Assembly: GCF_009455625.1 (NCBI RefSeq)
Contig: NZ_QPEQ01000001.1
Span: forward strand, 1,116,001-1,180,000
Direction of reading: 5' to 3'
Length of the DNA stretch: 64,000 nucleotides
Source: Paraburkholderia bonniea
GTDB taxonomy: Bacteria > Pseudomonadota > Gammaproteobacteria > Burkholderiales > Burkholderiaceae
In this document: positions 39,387 through 47,663 of the stretch, piece after piece
Layout of the letters: each line of letters begins with the position of its first letter
Numbering within the stretch: position 1 is the stretch's first letter
Notes under the pieces: model-generated
The model's database searches: none
What the model saw: the letters and a program-made list of their open reading frames with translations, nothing else
What the model was told of the DNA's origin: nothing
Made by a program: the position numbers and the translations under genes

Positions 39387-40871
39387 TTAAGGCGGCCCGC
39401 TGGCCACTTCGGCATCTCGCAGGCCATGCGCGCTCATCAGCCGGTACAGCGTGACGCGTGAAATCCCCAGATCGGCGGCGGCTTCAGCCAGGCGGTGGCG
39501 GTGGCGCAGCAGCGCGGTTTCGATGGCGTGTTTCTCGGCGCTCTCACGCGCTTGCGCGAGGCTGACCGTTTGCTGCGCGGCGTATTGCGCCAGATCGAGA
39601 TCGGCTGCGGCGATCAGCTTGTGCTCTGCCATCACGATGGCGCGCCGGACCCGGTTAATCAGCTCGCGCACATTGCCTGGCCACGGGTAGTTGTACAGCG
39701 CTTCAATCGCGCATGGTGTGAAGCCACGCATGCGCCGGGCGCTATCTGAGCTGAATTTGTGCAGGATGTGATGCGCCAGAATTTCAATGTCCTTGCCCCG
39801 TGCGCGCAACGGTGGCTCATCTACGCGCAGCACGCACAGGCGGTGGAACAGGTCTGCGCGAAAGGTGCCCTGGCGCATGGCGTCTTCGAGATGGATATGG
39901 GTGGCCGAAATGATCCGTACATCCACGGCGATGGATTCGTGTCCGCCCAGGCGTTCGATGCGTCCTTCCTGAAGAAAGCGCAGCAAGCTAGCCTGGCTTT
40001 CCAGCGGCAAATCCCCAATTTCATCGAGTAGCAGTGTGCCGCCATTAGCGGCTTCGACCCGGCCGATCTTGCGCTGGTTCGCGCCGGTGAACGCACCCCG
40101 CTCGTAGCCAAACAATTCGGATTGCAGTAGATGCGGCGGAATCGCGCCGCAGTTGATGGCGACAAACGGAGCTTTGCGGCGCGGCGAGCGTTCATGAATC
40201 GCTAGTGCGGTCAGCTCTTTTCCCGTGCCGGATTCACCGGAAATAAACACGCTGGCATCGGTGTTGGCAACTTTGCGGATGGTGCGGAAAAGCTGTTGCA
40301 TGGCGTCGCAGGTGCCGACCATTTCGTCGTCGCCGGGTGTGCCTGGCGGTGGCGTGGCGCTGGCCAGATCGGAGGCGCTCAGCGTCGCCATGCCGACGGC
40401 GTGGCGCACGAGGTAGTCGATCATCACGTGCGCGGCGGGCAGCTTCACGTAGTCAAAGCAGTAATGCCGGATCAGACGCCGCACCTCAGCATCGGCTAGC
40501 CGCTCGGGGCTGGCCAGCGCAATCCAGCCGATTTGCTGCTGCCGCAGCAGTGCTTCGAGTGGCCCCAGTTCATGGGGGCTGAAACTTGCCATGTCGATGA
40601 TGCCCGCGTAACTCATCCCAGGCGTGAGCCGCCGTCCGAGTTCGTGCGCGGTGCGCGCGAGTGCAAGCACCCAGCCGCAGCTTTGCAGATGGGCCATCAG
40701 TGTGTCGTCGGGGGTTCGCGCCGCGTAGAGCAGGGTGCGGCAGGGCTCGGGAGCGGCTGGTTGAGCGGGCTGGGTGCGTGGTGCGGGTTCGTTATCAGCA
40801 TGGGCGACAGACAGGTGCAGGCGTGACTTCGCCAGCGGCGTCACGCTGGTCAGATGGGGGGGAGCGCGCAC
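39387..40871 (-). CDS. Sigma-54-dependent activator, last gene of the amyloid operon
   Basis: Enhancer-binding protein of 494 residues. The N-terminal third resembles a VpsR-type pseudo-receiver ([10 protein letters not shown] near its end) without an obvious phosphorylatable aspartate. The AAA+ domain has Walker A GESGTGKE, the sigma-54-contacting loop GAFTGA and Walker [12 protein letters not shown], and a Fis-type helix-turn-helix ([20 protein letters not shown]) closes the protein. I chose GTG 40871 because GAGGT lies 5 bases upstream and it clears the fapF-like stop by 22 bases; the ATG at 40970 lies inside that gene. It is paralogous to the activator at 47745. Its place at the operon end suggests positive feedback. 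Confidence 0.88.
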   Translation of the reverse strand: MRAPPHLTSVTPLAKSRLHLSVAHADNEPAPRTQPAQPAAPEPCRTLLYAARTPDDTLMAHLQSCGWVLALARTAHELGRRLTPGMSYAGIIDMASFSPHELGPLEALLRQQQIGWIALASPERLADAEVRRLIRHYCFDYVKLPAAHVMIDYLVRHAVGMATLSASDLASATPPPGTPGDDEMVGTCDAMQQLFRTIRKVANTDASVFISGESGTGKELTALAIHERSPRRKAPFVAINCGAIPPHLLQSELFGYERGAFTGANQRKIGRVEAANGGTLLLDEIGDLPLESQASLLRFLQEGRIERLGGHESIAVDVRIISATHIHLEDAMRQGTFRADLFHRLCVLRVDEPPLRARGKDIEILAHHILHKFSSDSARRMRGFTPCAIEALYNYPWPGNVRELINRVRRAIVMAEHKLIAAADLDLAQYAAQQTVSLAQARESAEKHAIETALLRHRHRLAEAAADLGISRVTLYRLMSAHGLRDAEVASGPP

Positions 40872-40893
40872 GATGGACCTCGGGACGGATGCA

Positions 40894-42303
40894 CTAGAAG
40901 GTGTAGGGGAAGCGCACGCCGACGACGAAATTCGGTGCGTCCGGGGTGAGGCCAAGCGACACCGCGCCATTGATCGTCAGATGCTTGTTGACCACATGAT
41001 TCAGGCCGAAATTGAGCACGGCAGCGGTGGTTTCGCTTCCTGGCACACCCGAGTTAGTGCCGCCGGGTGACTTGACTTTGGTTTGAGGTTCGAACGCCAT
41101 CGTGTACGACACGCTGGCCGAGTCTTTATCTGAGAACGCGAGCGCTACGCCGCCGCCGATCTGGATGATGTTGCCCAGCTTCACGGTGGCGGGCTGGGTT
41201 TGACCGACAACCGATGAGATATCGGCGAACGAGCGGCCGATGTTGTAGGTGTACGAAACGCTGCCGAACAGCACTACGGGATCGTAAGTTTTCAGCGCGG
41301 ACACCCCGGCAGTGATGTTCCAGAAGCCGGTTCCGGTTGGCAGCTTGTTGGGCGCGACGAGGTTGGTGTTGTCGTCCGACGCCTGCTGCACCTTGATGCC
41401 GAATGGTGAGGTGCCGGTGGGTGCCTTGATGCGCAGGCTGCCGACGATATCGGGGATGTCGCTGGTTTCCTTGATGAACTGGTAATAGACGCCAAAATTC
41501 ACGTCGCCCAGCGCGTGTGAATTGACCGTCGCGTCGGACAGTGTGTTGGCCGCGCCGCCTGCGCCGCCAACGATGAAGTTGCTGCTGCGATACAGGTACG
41601 GCACATCGATATCAATGCTCATGCGCTCGGTGATGCCATAACGGGTATCCAGATCCGCCATCACCTGGTGCGACTTGGTTTGTCCCAGGTTGAGGTTGCC
41701 GAGGAAGATCGCATCCAGTGCGAGGAAGCCCGATAGTTGCAACTGGCGGCGGTCGTAGTAGGTGTCGCTGAGGCCCCAGTCGAGCGTCAGCTTGTGATCG
41801 AAGAGCGGCGCGTGTTCGCGTTGCACCACGGCTTCTTCGGCCTGGGTGCGCACGGGTTCGCTGGCTTTCTGGGTCTGGCCGATGGTGCCGTTATCGGAGC
41901 CCCCCGGCACGGATGGCGTGACAGGGACTCCCGTTGCCGTGCCGGTTGCGTCGCCGGGCGCGGGCGCGCCGGGGCTGACTTGAGCTAGTTGCAGCGGAAT
42001 CGGCAAGCCGTCAGCACCTGGCTGGGCCGCGACGCTGGCATCTCCTGGCGCGCCATAACCCGGCGCGCCCCGGCCGCGCTGGTTCATCTCCAGGCTGGTG
42101 AGCTGGCGTTCGAGTGCATGGATTTGCCGTTGCTGCTCGTCGACCACACGCATGAGCGTGTCCAGACGGCTTTCGATTGACTGGCCCGACAGTGCCTGAG
42201 CCTGAACCTCTAGCGAGCAGGCCAGCAGCATGACGGCGAGCGGAATAGCCGCGCATGCGACGCGTGGCCTGCCTATAGCGAAGACAGCGATGACGTTCAT
42301 CAT
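40894..42303 (-). CDS. fapF: FapF-like outer-membrane secretion barrel
   Basis: Probable outer-membrane channel for amyloid subunits. The 469-residue protein has a long signal (to about residue 36), a short coiled coil rich in Leu/Gln/Glu heptads (IESRLDTLMRVVDEQQRQIH and on, 43-74) and a Gly/Pro/Ala-rich linker (75-165). A beta-barrel domain of about 300 residues follows, ending in a terminal phenylalanine (FPYTF), as outer-membrane barrels do. FapF of Pseudomonas has the same plan: a trimeric coiled coil plugging a 12-strand barrel. ATG 42303 follows GGGGGAAGC. Database tools may label it only 'transporter'. It follows the FapE-position gene by 111 bases. Confidence 0.78.
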   Translation of the reverse strand: MMNVIAVFAIGRPRVACAAIPLAVMLLACSLEVQAQALSGQSIESRLDTLMRVVDEQQRQIHALERQLTSLEMNQRGRGAPGYGAPGDASVAAQPGADGLPIPLQLAQVSPGAPAPGDATGTATGVPVTPSVPGGSDNGTIGQTQKASEPVRTQAEEAVVQREHAPLFDHKLTLDWGLSDTYYDRRQLQLSGFLALDAIFLGNLNLGQTKSHQVMADLDTRYGITERMSIDIDVPYLYRSSNFIVGGAGGAANTLSDATVNSHALGDVNFGVYYQFIKETSDIPDIVGSLRIKAPTGTSPFGIKVQQASDDNTNLVAPNKLPTGTGFWNITAGVSALKTYDPVVLFGSVSYTYNIGRSFADISSVVGQTQPATVKLGNIIQIGGGVALAFSDKDSASVSYTMAFEPQTKVKSPGGTNSGVPGSETTAAVLNFGLNHVVNKHLTINGAVSLGLTPDAPNFVVGVRFPYTF

Positions 42304-42414
42304 TTTGCTTCCCCCGGTGAGTCCTGTTGCGCCCAGCCAGCGTTCTGATGCAGTGCGCAGCCGCATTGATGTGTCCTGGTTTTTATGCTGAAGCGTGGTG
42401 GCGTCTGGTGCGCC

Positions 42415-43230
42415 TTACCTCCTTGTGCTGGCGATGGCGTTCTGCATGGCTTGCAGCACGCTTGCCTGACGCAGCATCGTGGCCGCCACAGGCAGCGTTT
42501 GCAGGCTGAGCTGCAACTGATTGACGACGTTTTGCCGGTTGCCTGTGATCTGCAGCAGTTGTGCAATCGCGCCCGCTTGTTGTGCGCCACTCGGTGCGAT
42601 GGTTTGTGTGGCCAGCCCAGCAGGTGTTTGCAGAGCTATGCTGACGCCGCCGTTGCCGAATGAAATCGAGGCTCTTAAGGTGCCTGCGGCATTGGCGGCG
42701 CTCGCATTCGGGTTGTTGTTGCCGCCTGGCAGCGAGGGCAGAGCGGCGTTGCTAAAGCTGATTTCCGCGTTGTTCAGGCCGAAGTTGCTGTCGCCTGCCA
42801 CCTGCGTGATCTGTGACACGCCGTTGACGGAAATGCCCTGTGCGCCACGGGTCTGCGCTAGCGGATTCGCGCCGCTATTGCCGCTGCCATTCATCACGCT
42901 GGCCTGGGTGCTGACGCTGGCGCTGATCTGGTTCAGCGCGTTATGGCTTGCGCTAAGCGTGCCCTGAGCCGTGGCGCTTGCGCCATTCGGTAGCTGCCAC
43001 TGCGATAGCAGCGTCAGCACGAAGCCTGAAATCATCGAGGCATTGGCGTACTTGCCGGTTTGCTGAGCCAGCACGTCGTCATCGACGGCTTGCCATTGCA
43101 GCGTGGAGGCCGTGTCGTGGCGCGACAGGACGCCAGGTGTGGGGTTGATATCTGCGCTCGGAGTGGCATAAGCCTGGCTGTATGTGAGCGCGCAGAACGC
43201 GAGGCCGAGAGAGGAGAGGTGGCGCTTCAT
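42415..43230 (-). CDS. Exported FapE-position protein
   Basis: The 271-residue secreted protein (signal to about residue 22) sits between the C39 protease and the barrel, where fapE lies in Pseudomonas. After the signal it carries the motif VDDDVLAQQTGK (49-60), closely like the LDDQMLSAQRGG motif of the first operon gene. A Ser/Asn/Ala/Gln-rich body with beta-prone stretches (GISVNGVSQITQVAGDSNFG) follows, then a helical Gln/Leu-rich C-terminus. FapE is a minor fibril component in Pseudomonas; equivalence here is by position and composition only. It starts 6 bases after the protease stop, so the two are coupled. Confidence 0.62.
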   Translation of the reverse strand: MKRHLSSLGLAFCALTYSQAYATPSADINPTPGVLSRHDTASTLQWQAVDDDVLAQQTGKYANASMISGFVLTLLSQWQLPNGASATAQGTLSASHNALNQISASVSTQASVMNGSGNSGANPLAQTRGAQGISVNGVSQITQVAGDSNFGLNNAEISFSNAALPSLPGGNNNPNASAANAAGTLRASISFGNGGVSIALQTPAGLATQTIAPSGAQQAGAIAQLLQITGNRQNVVNQLQLSLQTLPVAATMLRQASVLQAMQNAIASTRR

Positions 43231-43236
43231 GGTGTG

Positions 43237-43950
43237 TCAGAACAAGTCTGCCTTGATCAAGCCGAATTCGACGAAAGGGGTCGCCGCGGTGCCGTCGGCT
43301 AGCGCACGGGTGCGCAGCTTGAGTGCGAGCGACTCGTTGTTCTGCAAAAGCGGGGAGTCCTCCTTGAAAGGTTTGCCGACCACGGCAAATACCAGGCCGT
43401 TCCAGGTTTTGGCAAAGTCCCGTTCCAGCACGATGCGGTTGCCGAGTGCCGGGTCCGCGATAAAAATGCGGCCTTCTTCTGCATGCTTGACGATCACGAA
43501 GTGCTCGTAGCCGTCCATGTTCATCAGCACCATCACCGGAATCTGCAAGTGATAGAGCGCTTCGCTATTGACCCGGAAACCTCTGCCGCGCAAGCCGATG
43601 GTTTCGACGAACTTCTTCATGTCGAGCATCGAGAAGCCGTTTTTCACCACGACTTCCGGGGTGGAAAACACCATCATCCGGCGAATCAGTTCGGGTTCCG
43701 GAATATCGATGTCATAGCCGTATTTCAGGAGTGTGCCGAGCGCTGCCGAGCCACAGCTGTAGTCAAACTGCTGGCTGACGATGTGGCTGTAGCGCAGGTC
43801 TTTCATCGAGTGCAGGGTTTTGTGCAGCGGCACGCCAGCCAGGCTGTTCAAGTCGATGCCCGATTGCGCGCAAGCAGCCACACAGCTGAGACAGCAACAT
43901 CCCAGCGCGATGGCTTGACGCCACGCTGGGCCTGGGTTTCTCCCGAACAT
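43237..43950 (-). CDS. fapD: FapD-like C39-type cysteine protease
   Basis: The 237-residue exported peptidase has a signal with several cysteines (residues 12-29) and the C39 catalytic set: Gln61 and Cys66 in QFDYSCGSAAL, His150 in DGYEHFVIV and Asp166 in IADPALGNR. In Pseudomonas, FapD is an essential C39-like protease of the amyloid operon. Unlike ABC-linked C39 domains, it is a stand-alone periplasmic enzyme with no ATPase. GGGAGG precedes ATG 43950. All catalytic residues are intact, so it should be active. Confidence 0.85.
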   Translation of the reverse strand: MFGRNPGPAWRQAIALGCCCLSCVAACAQSGIDLNSLAGVPLHKTLHSMKDLRYSHIVSQQFDYSCGSAALGTLLKYGYDIDIPEPELIRRMMVFSTPEVVVKNGFSMLDMKKFVETIGLRGRGFRVNSEALYHLQIPVMVLMNMDGYEHFVIVKHAEEGRIFIADPALGNRIVLERDFAKTWNGLVFAVVGKPFKEDSPLLQNNESLALKLRTRALADGTAATPFVEFGLIKADLF

Positions 43951-43968
43951 GCTGGCCTCCCTCTCAGG

Positions 43969-44005
43969 CCAGGCGCTGGCGGCATGTGTTGCCGTCAGCG
44001 CCTGG
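43969..44005 (-). promoter_or_regulatory. Intercistronic stem-loop after the amyloid-subunit gene
   Basis: A 16-bp stem (43969-43984 with 43990-44005) with one G-T pair and a 5-base loop lies between the fapC-like stop and the protease start. No T run follows on the transcribed strand. It is therefore more likely an mRNA-stabilising or partial-attenuation hairpin, favouring the major subunit over downstream genes. Confidence 0.7.
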
Positions 44006-44031
44006 ATCTAGCTCTGGTTTTTGCTGCGTGG

Positions 44032-45423
44032 TTAATGGCTGACGTTCATCGAGGCGATAGCGAGGCCGTTGTGCTGCACGTTGCCTGCGCCACCGGCGAT
44101 ATTCACGCCGATGTTGCCGGTAGCGTTGCTCAGTGCGCCTGCACCCAGCATTGCCGTGCCTTCAAACGTACCCATGAAGTTCAGGCCTGCGGTCTGATTG
44201 TTCTGGTCGGTGGCCACCATTGCGGCATCAGAGGTGTGATGGCTTGAGACCGTTGAGGTTGCGGCGGCGAGGCTGTTGTTCTGCACGTTGCCGATACCCG
44301 AGGCGACGTTCACCCCAACGTTGCCTGAGGCGTTTTGCAGGGAGTTGTTACCCACCGAGGCATTGACGTTGAAGTTGTTGATCGACGCATTGCCGCCAGA
44401 GGTCTGCGTGCTGAAGATCTGCGCATTGCCGAACACGTTGCCCGCATCGACCGAGGCGAGTGACGCGTCGTTGCTTTGCGCATTGTTGATGCCTTCCGCG
44501 ATGTTGATGCCGATGTTGCCCGAGGCTGACTGGGCTGCACCTGTGCCCGTGGTCGCCGTGAGCGTGCCAGCCTGTTGCGTGTTGATGTGCTGCGTCACGC
44601 TGCCATGCACTCGCACATCGGTGCTGCTTGAGCTTGAGTTCGCGGCCCAGGCTGCGGCAAAGCTATTGCTCTCTTGCGAGGCATGGTTCGAATAGCCGCT
44701 TGATTGCTCGCCAAAGGCGTGTCCGCCAGAACCTTGACTGGCATGGAAGCCCCACGCTACGCCTTGACCCGAGCCTTGAGAGGCCTCAAAGCCACCGGCC
44801 ACCTGCGAGGCATTGCTGTAGCTAGACTCCTGATAGCCCCCGGAGAAGCCCCCTTGCGTGTGGTAGAAGCCGAAGCCGCCAAAGTAGCCGTTCAAGCCGC
44901 CATACACATAGCTGCCCCCTGCCTGGCCTCCGGCTGAGATATGGCCGCCCTGGCTTTGATGGCTGTTGCTAAAGCTCCCGGCGATGCCCGAGGCTTGCTG
45001 GCTGTAGTTGTAGCCACCACCGGCAATCGAGCTGCCCTGATTGCCATACGAGTAGCCCGACGAAGCCTGGAAGCCTTGTGAGCTAGTCGAGGACGACGAA
45101 TGCGCGGCGCTGCTGAGTGCGAACACGGAGCCGCTGCTTTGCGAGGATCTGGCGCGGTTGTTGATGCTGGTGGTGACGCTGCCGGTCGAATAGCTCTGCG
45201 CATTCGGGCTAAGCGAGGCGTTCGACATCACATTCTGGGTATTGCTCACGACTGCGCCAGCGGTGCTGGAGACGCCGACGCAGCCAAACAACGTCACCCA
45301 GCCACCAATGCCCACCGCTTCACCGACAAGCGTGGCATTGAACAGGATCGGATTGATCCCGCTAGCGAAGGCGCTACCCGATGCTGCGACGAGCACAGCG
45401 GCTGCAATGAGAGTGCGTTTCAT
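44032..45423 (-). CDS. fapC: FapC-like major amyloid subunit with Ser/Gly-rich insert
   Basis: The 463-residue secreted protein (signal to about residue 20) has three C-terminal imperfect repeats starting at residues 300, 365 and 434. Their cores are ASGNIGINIAEGINNAQSND, ASGNVGVNVASGIGNVQNNS and ATGNIGVNIAGGAGNVQHNG. Three Asn/Gln-rich repeats with linkers of similar length is the FapC plan. Unlike Pseudomonas FapC, it has a long prion-like Ser/Gly/Gln/Tyr-rich stretch before the repeats (about 91-265) and lacks a C-terminal CxxC; its only cysteine is at residue 48. A GGAG site precedes ATG 45423. It follows the FapB-like gene by 26 bases. Annotation pipelines may call it an adhesin. Confidence 0.78.
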   Translation of the reverse strand: MKRTLIAAAVLVAASGSAFASGINPILFNATLVGEAVGIGGWVTLFGCVGVSSTAGAVVSNTQNVMSNASLSPNAQSYSTGSVTTSINNRARSSQSSGSVFALSSAAHSSSSTSSQGFQASSGYSYGNQGSSIAGGGYNYSQQASGIAGSFSNSHQSQGGHISAGGQAGGSYVYGGLNGYFGGFGFYHTQGGFSGGYQESSYSNASQVAGGFEASQGSGQGVAWGFHASQGSGGHAFGEQSSGYSNHASQESNSFAAAWAANSSSSSTDVRVHGSVTQHINTQQAGTLTATTGTGAAQSASGNIGINIAEGINNAQSNDASLASVDAGNVFGNAQIFSTQTSGGNASINNFNVNASVGNNSLQNASGNVGVNVASGIGNVQNNSLAAATSTVSSHHTSDAAMVATDQNNQTAGLNFMGTFEGTAMLGAGALSNATGNIGVNIAGGAGNVQHNGLAIASMNVSH

Positions 45424-45449
45424 GATGTCGCTCCGATGCTGAAGGGTGG

Positions 45450-46082
45450 TCAGTTAAAAAGAGTGCCCGCCGGGGGACGGAGCACAAAACTGTTGGCCGT
45501 TGCGTTACCGGCTCCAGCGGTCTGGTTGATCTGCACGATTCCACTGACGTTCTTGAAGGCATCGTTGGAGATGGCTGCTTCACGTACGCCCTGAACCCTG
45601 ACAGAGGGCCCCACACCACTGTTTTTCGACACCATGGCGGAGAGTTCCCCATCCCCAACGGTCTCGACTCCTGGCGCGGCAGTGCCGATCTGCACACTGT
45701 TGCGCTGAAGATTGCCCGCGCCTGCAGACTGGTTCACCAGAACCGCTCCAGACGTATTCGAAAAGGCGTTGCCTGAAATCACCGCGCTGGCGCGTGGCAC
45801 GCGAGCGGCACCGCTGCTGCGTTGCGCGCTGGCGTTGTCGTTGAACGTTGCCGTGGCGGTGGTGAGCGTGACCTGATTGGCCTGGGCGTTATTCAGGCCT
45901 GCGGTCTGATTCACCGCCAGCACGCCGCGCGCACCGTTAGCCACGCCGGTGGCGATGTCGGCCTGGCCATCGACGCTTGGCACACGCTGTGCGCTGGCGC
46001 TGGCAGCGCACAGGCTGGCTAGCCAGATGGCGCTGACGCCCAACTGGCGACGCCATGCGTGGGGCGCGCGGCGCGGGCTCAT
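45450..46082 (-). CDS. FapB-like three-repeat exported protein
   Basis: The 210-residue secreted protein (signal to about residue 31, ASAQ) has three repeats with cores VNQTAGLNNAQANQV, VNQSAGAGNLQRNSV and INQTAGAGNATANSF at about residues 57, 116 and 185. These match the fapC-like repeats in register (hNxxAGxxNxxxN) but carry NQ where FapC has N-[IV]-A. FapB is the proposed nucleator of Fap fibrils and also has three repeats, so this is the likely equivalent. Its ATG overlaps the upstream stop in an ATGA, showing translational coupling. Confidence 0.72.
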   Translation of the reverse strand: MSPRRAPHAWRRQLGVSAIWLASLCAASASAQRVPSVDGQADIATGVANGARGVLAVNQTAGLNNAQANQVTLTTATATFNDNASAQRSSGAARVPRASAVISGNAFSNTSGAVLVNQSAGAGNLQRNSVQIGTAAPGVETVGDGELSAMVSKNSGVGPSVRVQGVREAAISNDAFKNVSGIVQINQTAGAGNATANSFVLRPPAGTLFN

Positions 46083-46576
46083 CTCACACCTCCGAGCGCG
46101 CCGCCCAATGCACCCGATAACGGCGCGAGCGCGCCCGTCACCGAGGACGAAATCGTGCTGCCCAGCCCGCCACCGCCGCTGGCACCGACCCCTTGAGCGA
46201 CGTTGCCGCCACTCGCGGAGCCGCTGAGCAAACGTGTGACCGCTTGCAGCCCGGTGTTGCCCAGCGCGCCACCTGGCGTGATGCCATTCGAACCGTGCGC
46301 ATTGGTCAGGTCGGTATCCGAAACCAGCGTGGCGATCGCCGGATCAAACGTATTCGCCGGAAAAGTCGTGGCCCGCACGGCAACGGGGTCCTGATCCTTG
46401 GGCACTGGGCGGTACGCGATACGCGGCGTGATCTGGCGCTCGACGATGATGTCGCCCGGATTGGTCACCTGTTGCGCGCTGGCGAACCCCGCCGCGCTGA
46501 GAGCAAGCACCCCTAGCAAGCGCGCCCAAAGCGGGGTGAGGGCCTGGCGGTAAGCGGTGCAGCGAAGCGTTTTCAT
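46079..46576 (-). CDS. Exported Gly-rich protein of the amyloid operon
   Basis: The 165-residue protein has a signal (to about residue 34, ASAQQ), a Pro-rich folded-looking segment (PGDIIVERQITPRIAYRPVP, 40-59) and a Gly/Ser/Ala-rich C-terminal half (from about 115). I do not recognise the family. It holds the place where fapA would precede fapB, but FapA similarity is not evident by eye. GGGGAAT precedes ATG 46576. It overlaps the next gene by 4 bases. Confidence 0.6.
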   Translation of the reverse strand: MKTLRCTAYRQALTPLWARLLGVLALSAAGFASAQQVTNPGDIIVERQITPRIAYRPVPKDQDPVAVRATTFPANTFDPAIATLVSDTDLTNAHGSNGITPGGALGNTGLQAVTRLLSGSASGGNVAQGVGASGGGGLGSTISSSVTGALAPLSGALGGALGGVR

Positions 46577-46648
46577 CTTTATTCCCCAGTGGCGGGCCCG
46601 AGTGCGGCACCTCGGCCTTGAGCTCGGACTCGCGTCATTCGGTATGAC

Positions 46649-47212
46649 TTACTTTCTTTGGTAGCTGGTGAGATTGCTTTGAGTCGAGCGGGTGGCGGCG
46701 TCTACCGGAACCGGTAGCGGCATAGGCGGGGCCATTTCGTCCCATAAGGTGATGCTGTTACTGGTGCTGGTGCTATTGCTGCGCATCAGCTGTGGCGTCG
46801 CGGCGATCATCAACTGGCCGACCGCACCGCCGCGCTGCGCCGACAGCATCTGGTCGTCCAGTGCAGCGCCAGTGCTGGTGGTGCCAGGCGTCAGGTTCAG
46901 CACGGCAGCGATGAGCCCGGTGCTTTCTGCGGCGGGTGCTGGGTCTGCGGGTGCAGCATTGGCATCAGCAGACGAGTGGGCTGCTTCGGGCATGCCTCGA
47001 ACGAGTAACGCTGATGGCGCTGGCATGACGAAGGGCGTGGGGGCGAGGTCGGCATGGCTGAGCAGCACGGTGCTGGCCGCTTCGATGGCGCTGGTCTCTT
47101 GAGCATGGAGCCCGCCAGACAGTGCGCCGCATGCCAGCGCTACGCTGAGCCAGGTGCCTGGCCAGACGGTGACGCTGAAACTGCGCCAGTGAATCTCGAA
47201 AGTGAGGGGCAT
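46649..47212 (-). CDS. First gene of the amyloid operon: exported protein with GG motif
   Basis: The 187-residue protein has a probable signal (about residues 1-38, GLHAQ), an Ala/Pro-rich disordered middle and, at residues 118-129, LDDQMLSAQRGG followed by AVGQLMIAAT. This resembles double-glycine leaders cut by C39 peptidases (hydrophobic at -12 and -7, GG at -2/-1), but Gln instead of a hydrophobic residue is at -4. A Ser/Asn/Thr-rich tail follows. No family is recognised. GGAGA lies 6 bases upstream of ATG 47212, and the sigma-54 promoter is 29 bases upstream, making this the lead gene. Confidence 0.65.
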   Translation of the reverse strand: MPLTFEIHWRSFSVTVWPGTWLSVALACGALSGGLHAQETSAIEAASTVLLSHADLAPTPFVMPAPSALLVRGMPEAAHSSADANAAPADPAPAAESTGLIAAVLNLTPGTTSTGAALDDQMLSAQRGGAVGQLMIAATPQLMRSNSTSTSNSITLWDEMAPPMPLPVPVDAATRSTQSNLTSYQRK

Positions 47213-47240
47213 GAAGTGTCTCCGTGGTGCAAGGCATTTA

Positions 47241-47255
47241 GCGAAAGCTGTGCCA
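47241..47255 (-). promoter_or_regulatory. Candidate sigma-54 promoter of the amyloid operon
   Basis: Read on the minus strand, TGGCACAGCTTTCGC has the GG (47254-47253) and GC (47242-47241) exactly 10 bases apart, and the -24 element TGGCAC is perfect. The -12 element is TCGC rather than TTGC. The predicted start near 47230 leaves a 17-base leader containing the GGAGA site of the first gene. Confidence 0.72.
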
Positions 47256-47467
47256 GGAGACGCAATCCATTGCTACGACTGGGGTTGCCGCAATTCATCA
47301 AAGGCATACAAGCGTAAATCGAAGAAAAATGATTCACGGCTGTAACGGGGTATAAAAATTCAGCCCAAAGTGGCTAGCGCTCTGGCAGATAAATCTAGAG
47401 AAAATGGCATAAAAATATTGCGCAAACGTTTTACACGGATGTTTCTGTTCAATTAAAACAATAATCG

Positions 47468-47483
47468 CCCTGATTAATCAGGG
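47468..47483. promoter_or_regulatory. Perfect 16-bp palindrome, candidate activator site
   Basis: CCCTGATTAATCAGGG is its own reverse complement. It lies about 225 bases upstream of the sigma-54 promoter, a typical distance for an enhancer bound by a Fis-type activator dimer. The half-site CCTGAT recurs nearby. Confidence 0.6.
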
Positions 47484-47663
47484 TTTATGCCGAGGCTTTT
47501 AGATATTTATTTTTCGCCCTGCGCCCATGTAGTAAGCTCGCTCAAAATAGCGGCAACGAAAACCATGATTCATGGCAGAGACTTTGAATCGCACGCCATA
47601 TTGACGGGGTTTCACAAAGCGCATGGGCTTGAATAATTGTCTGAAATAATCCTGAAAGAAATG

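Noticed and set aside
40894..42303. The barrel protein as a phenol-degradation or nutrient transporter
   Set aside because: The generic barrel resemblance is outweighed by the N-terminal coiled coil, Gly/Pro linker and its place behind a C39 protease and repeat proteins.
43237..43950. The C39 protein as part of a bacteriocin ABC exporter
   Set aside because: There is no membrane or ATPase domain, no adjacent ABC gene, and its own signal peptide sends it to the periplasm.
39387..47212. Curli (csg) or chaperone-usher fimbria
   Set aside because: There are no CsgA-type SxxxxxQxGxxNxAxxxQ repeats, no CsgG lipoprotein pore, and no PapC/PapD-type usher or chaperone.
47405..47422. TGGCAT ... TTGC on the + strand as a second sigma-54 promoter
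   Set aside because: The GG and GC are 12 bases apart instead of 10, a spacing sigma-54 does not tolerate.
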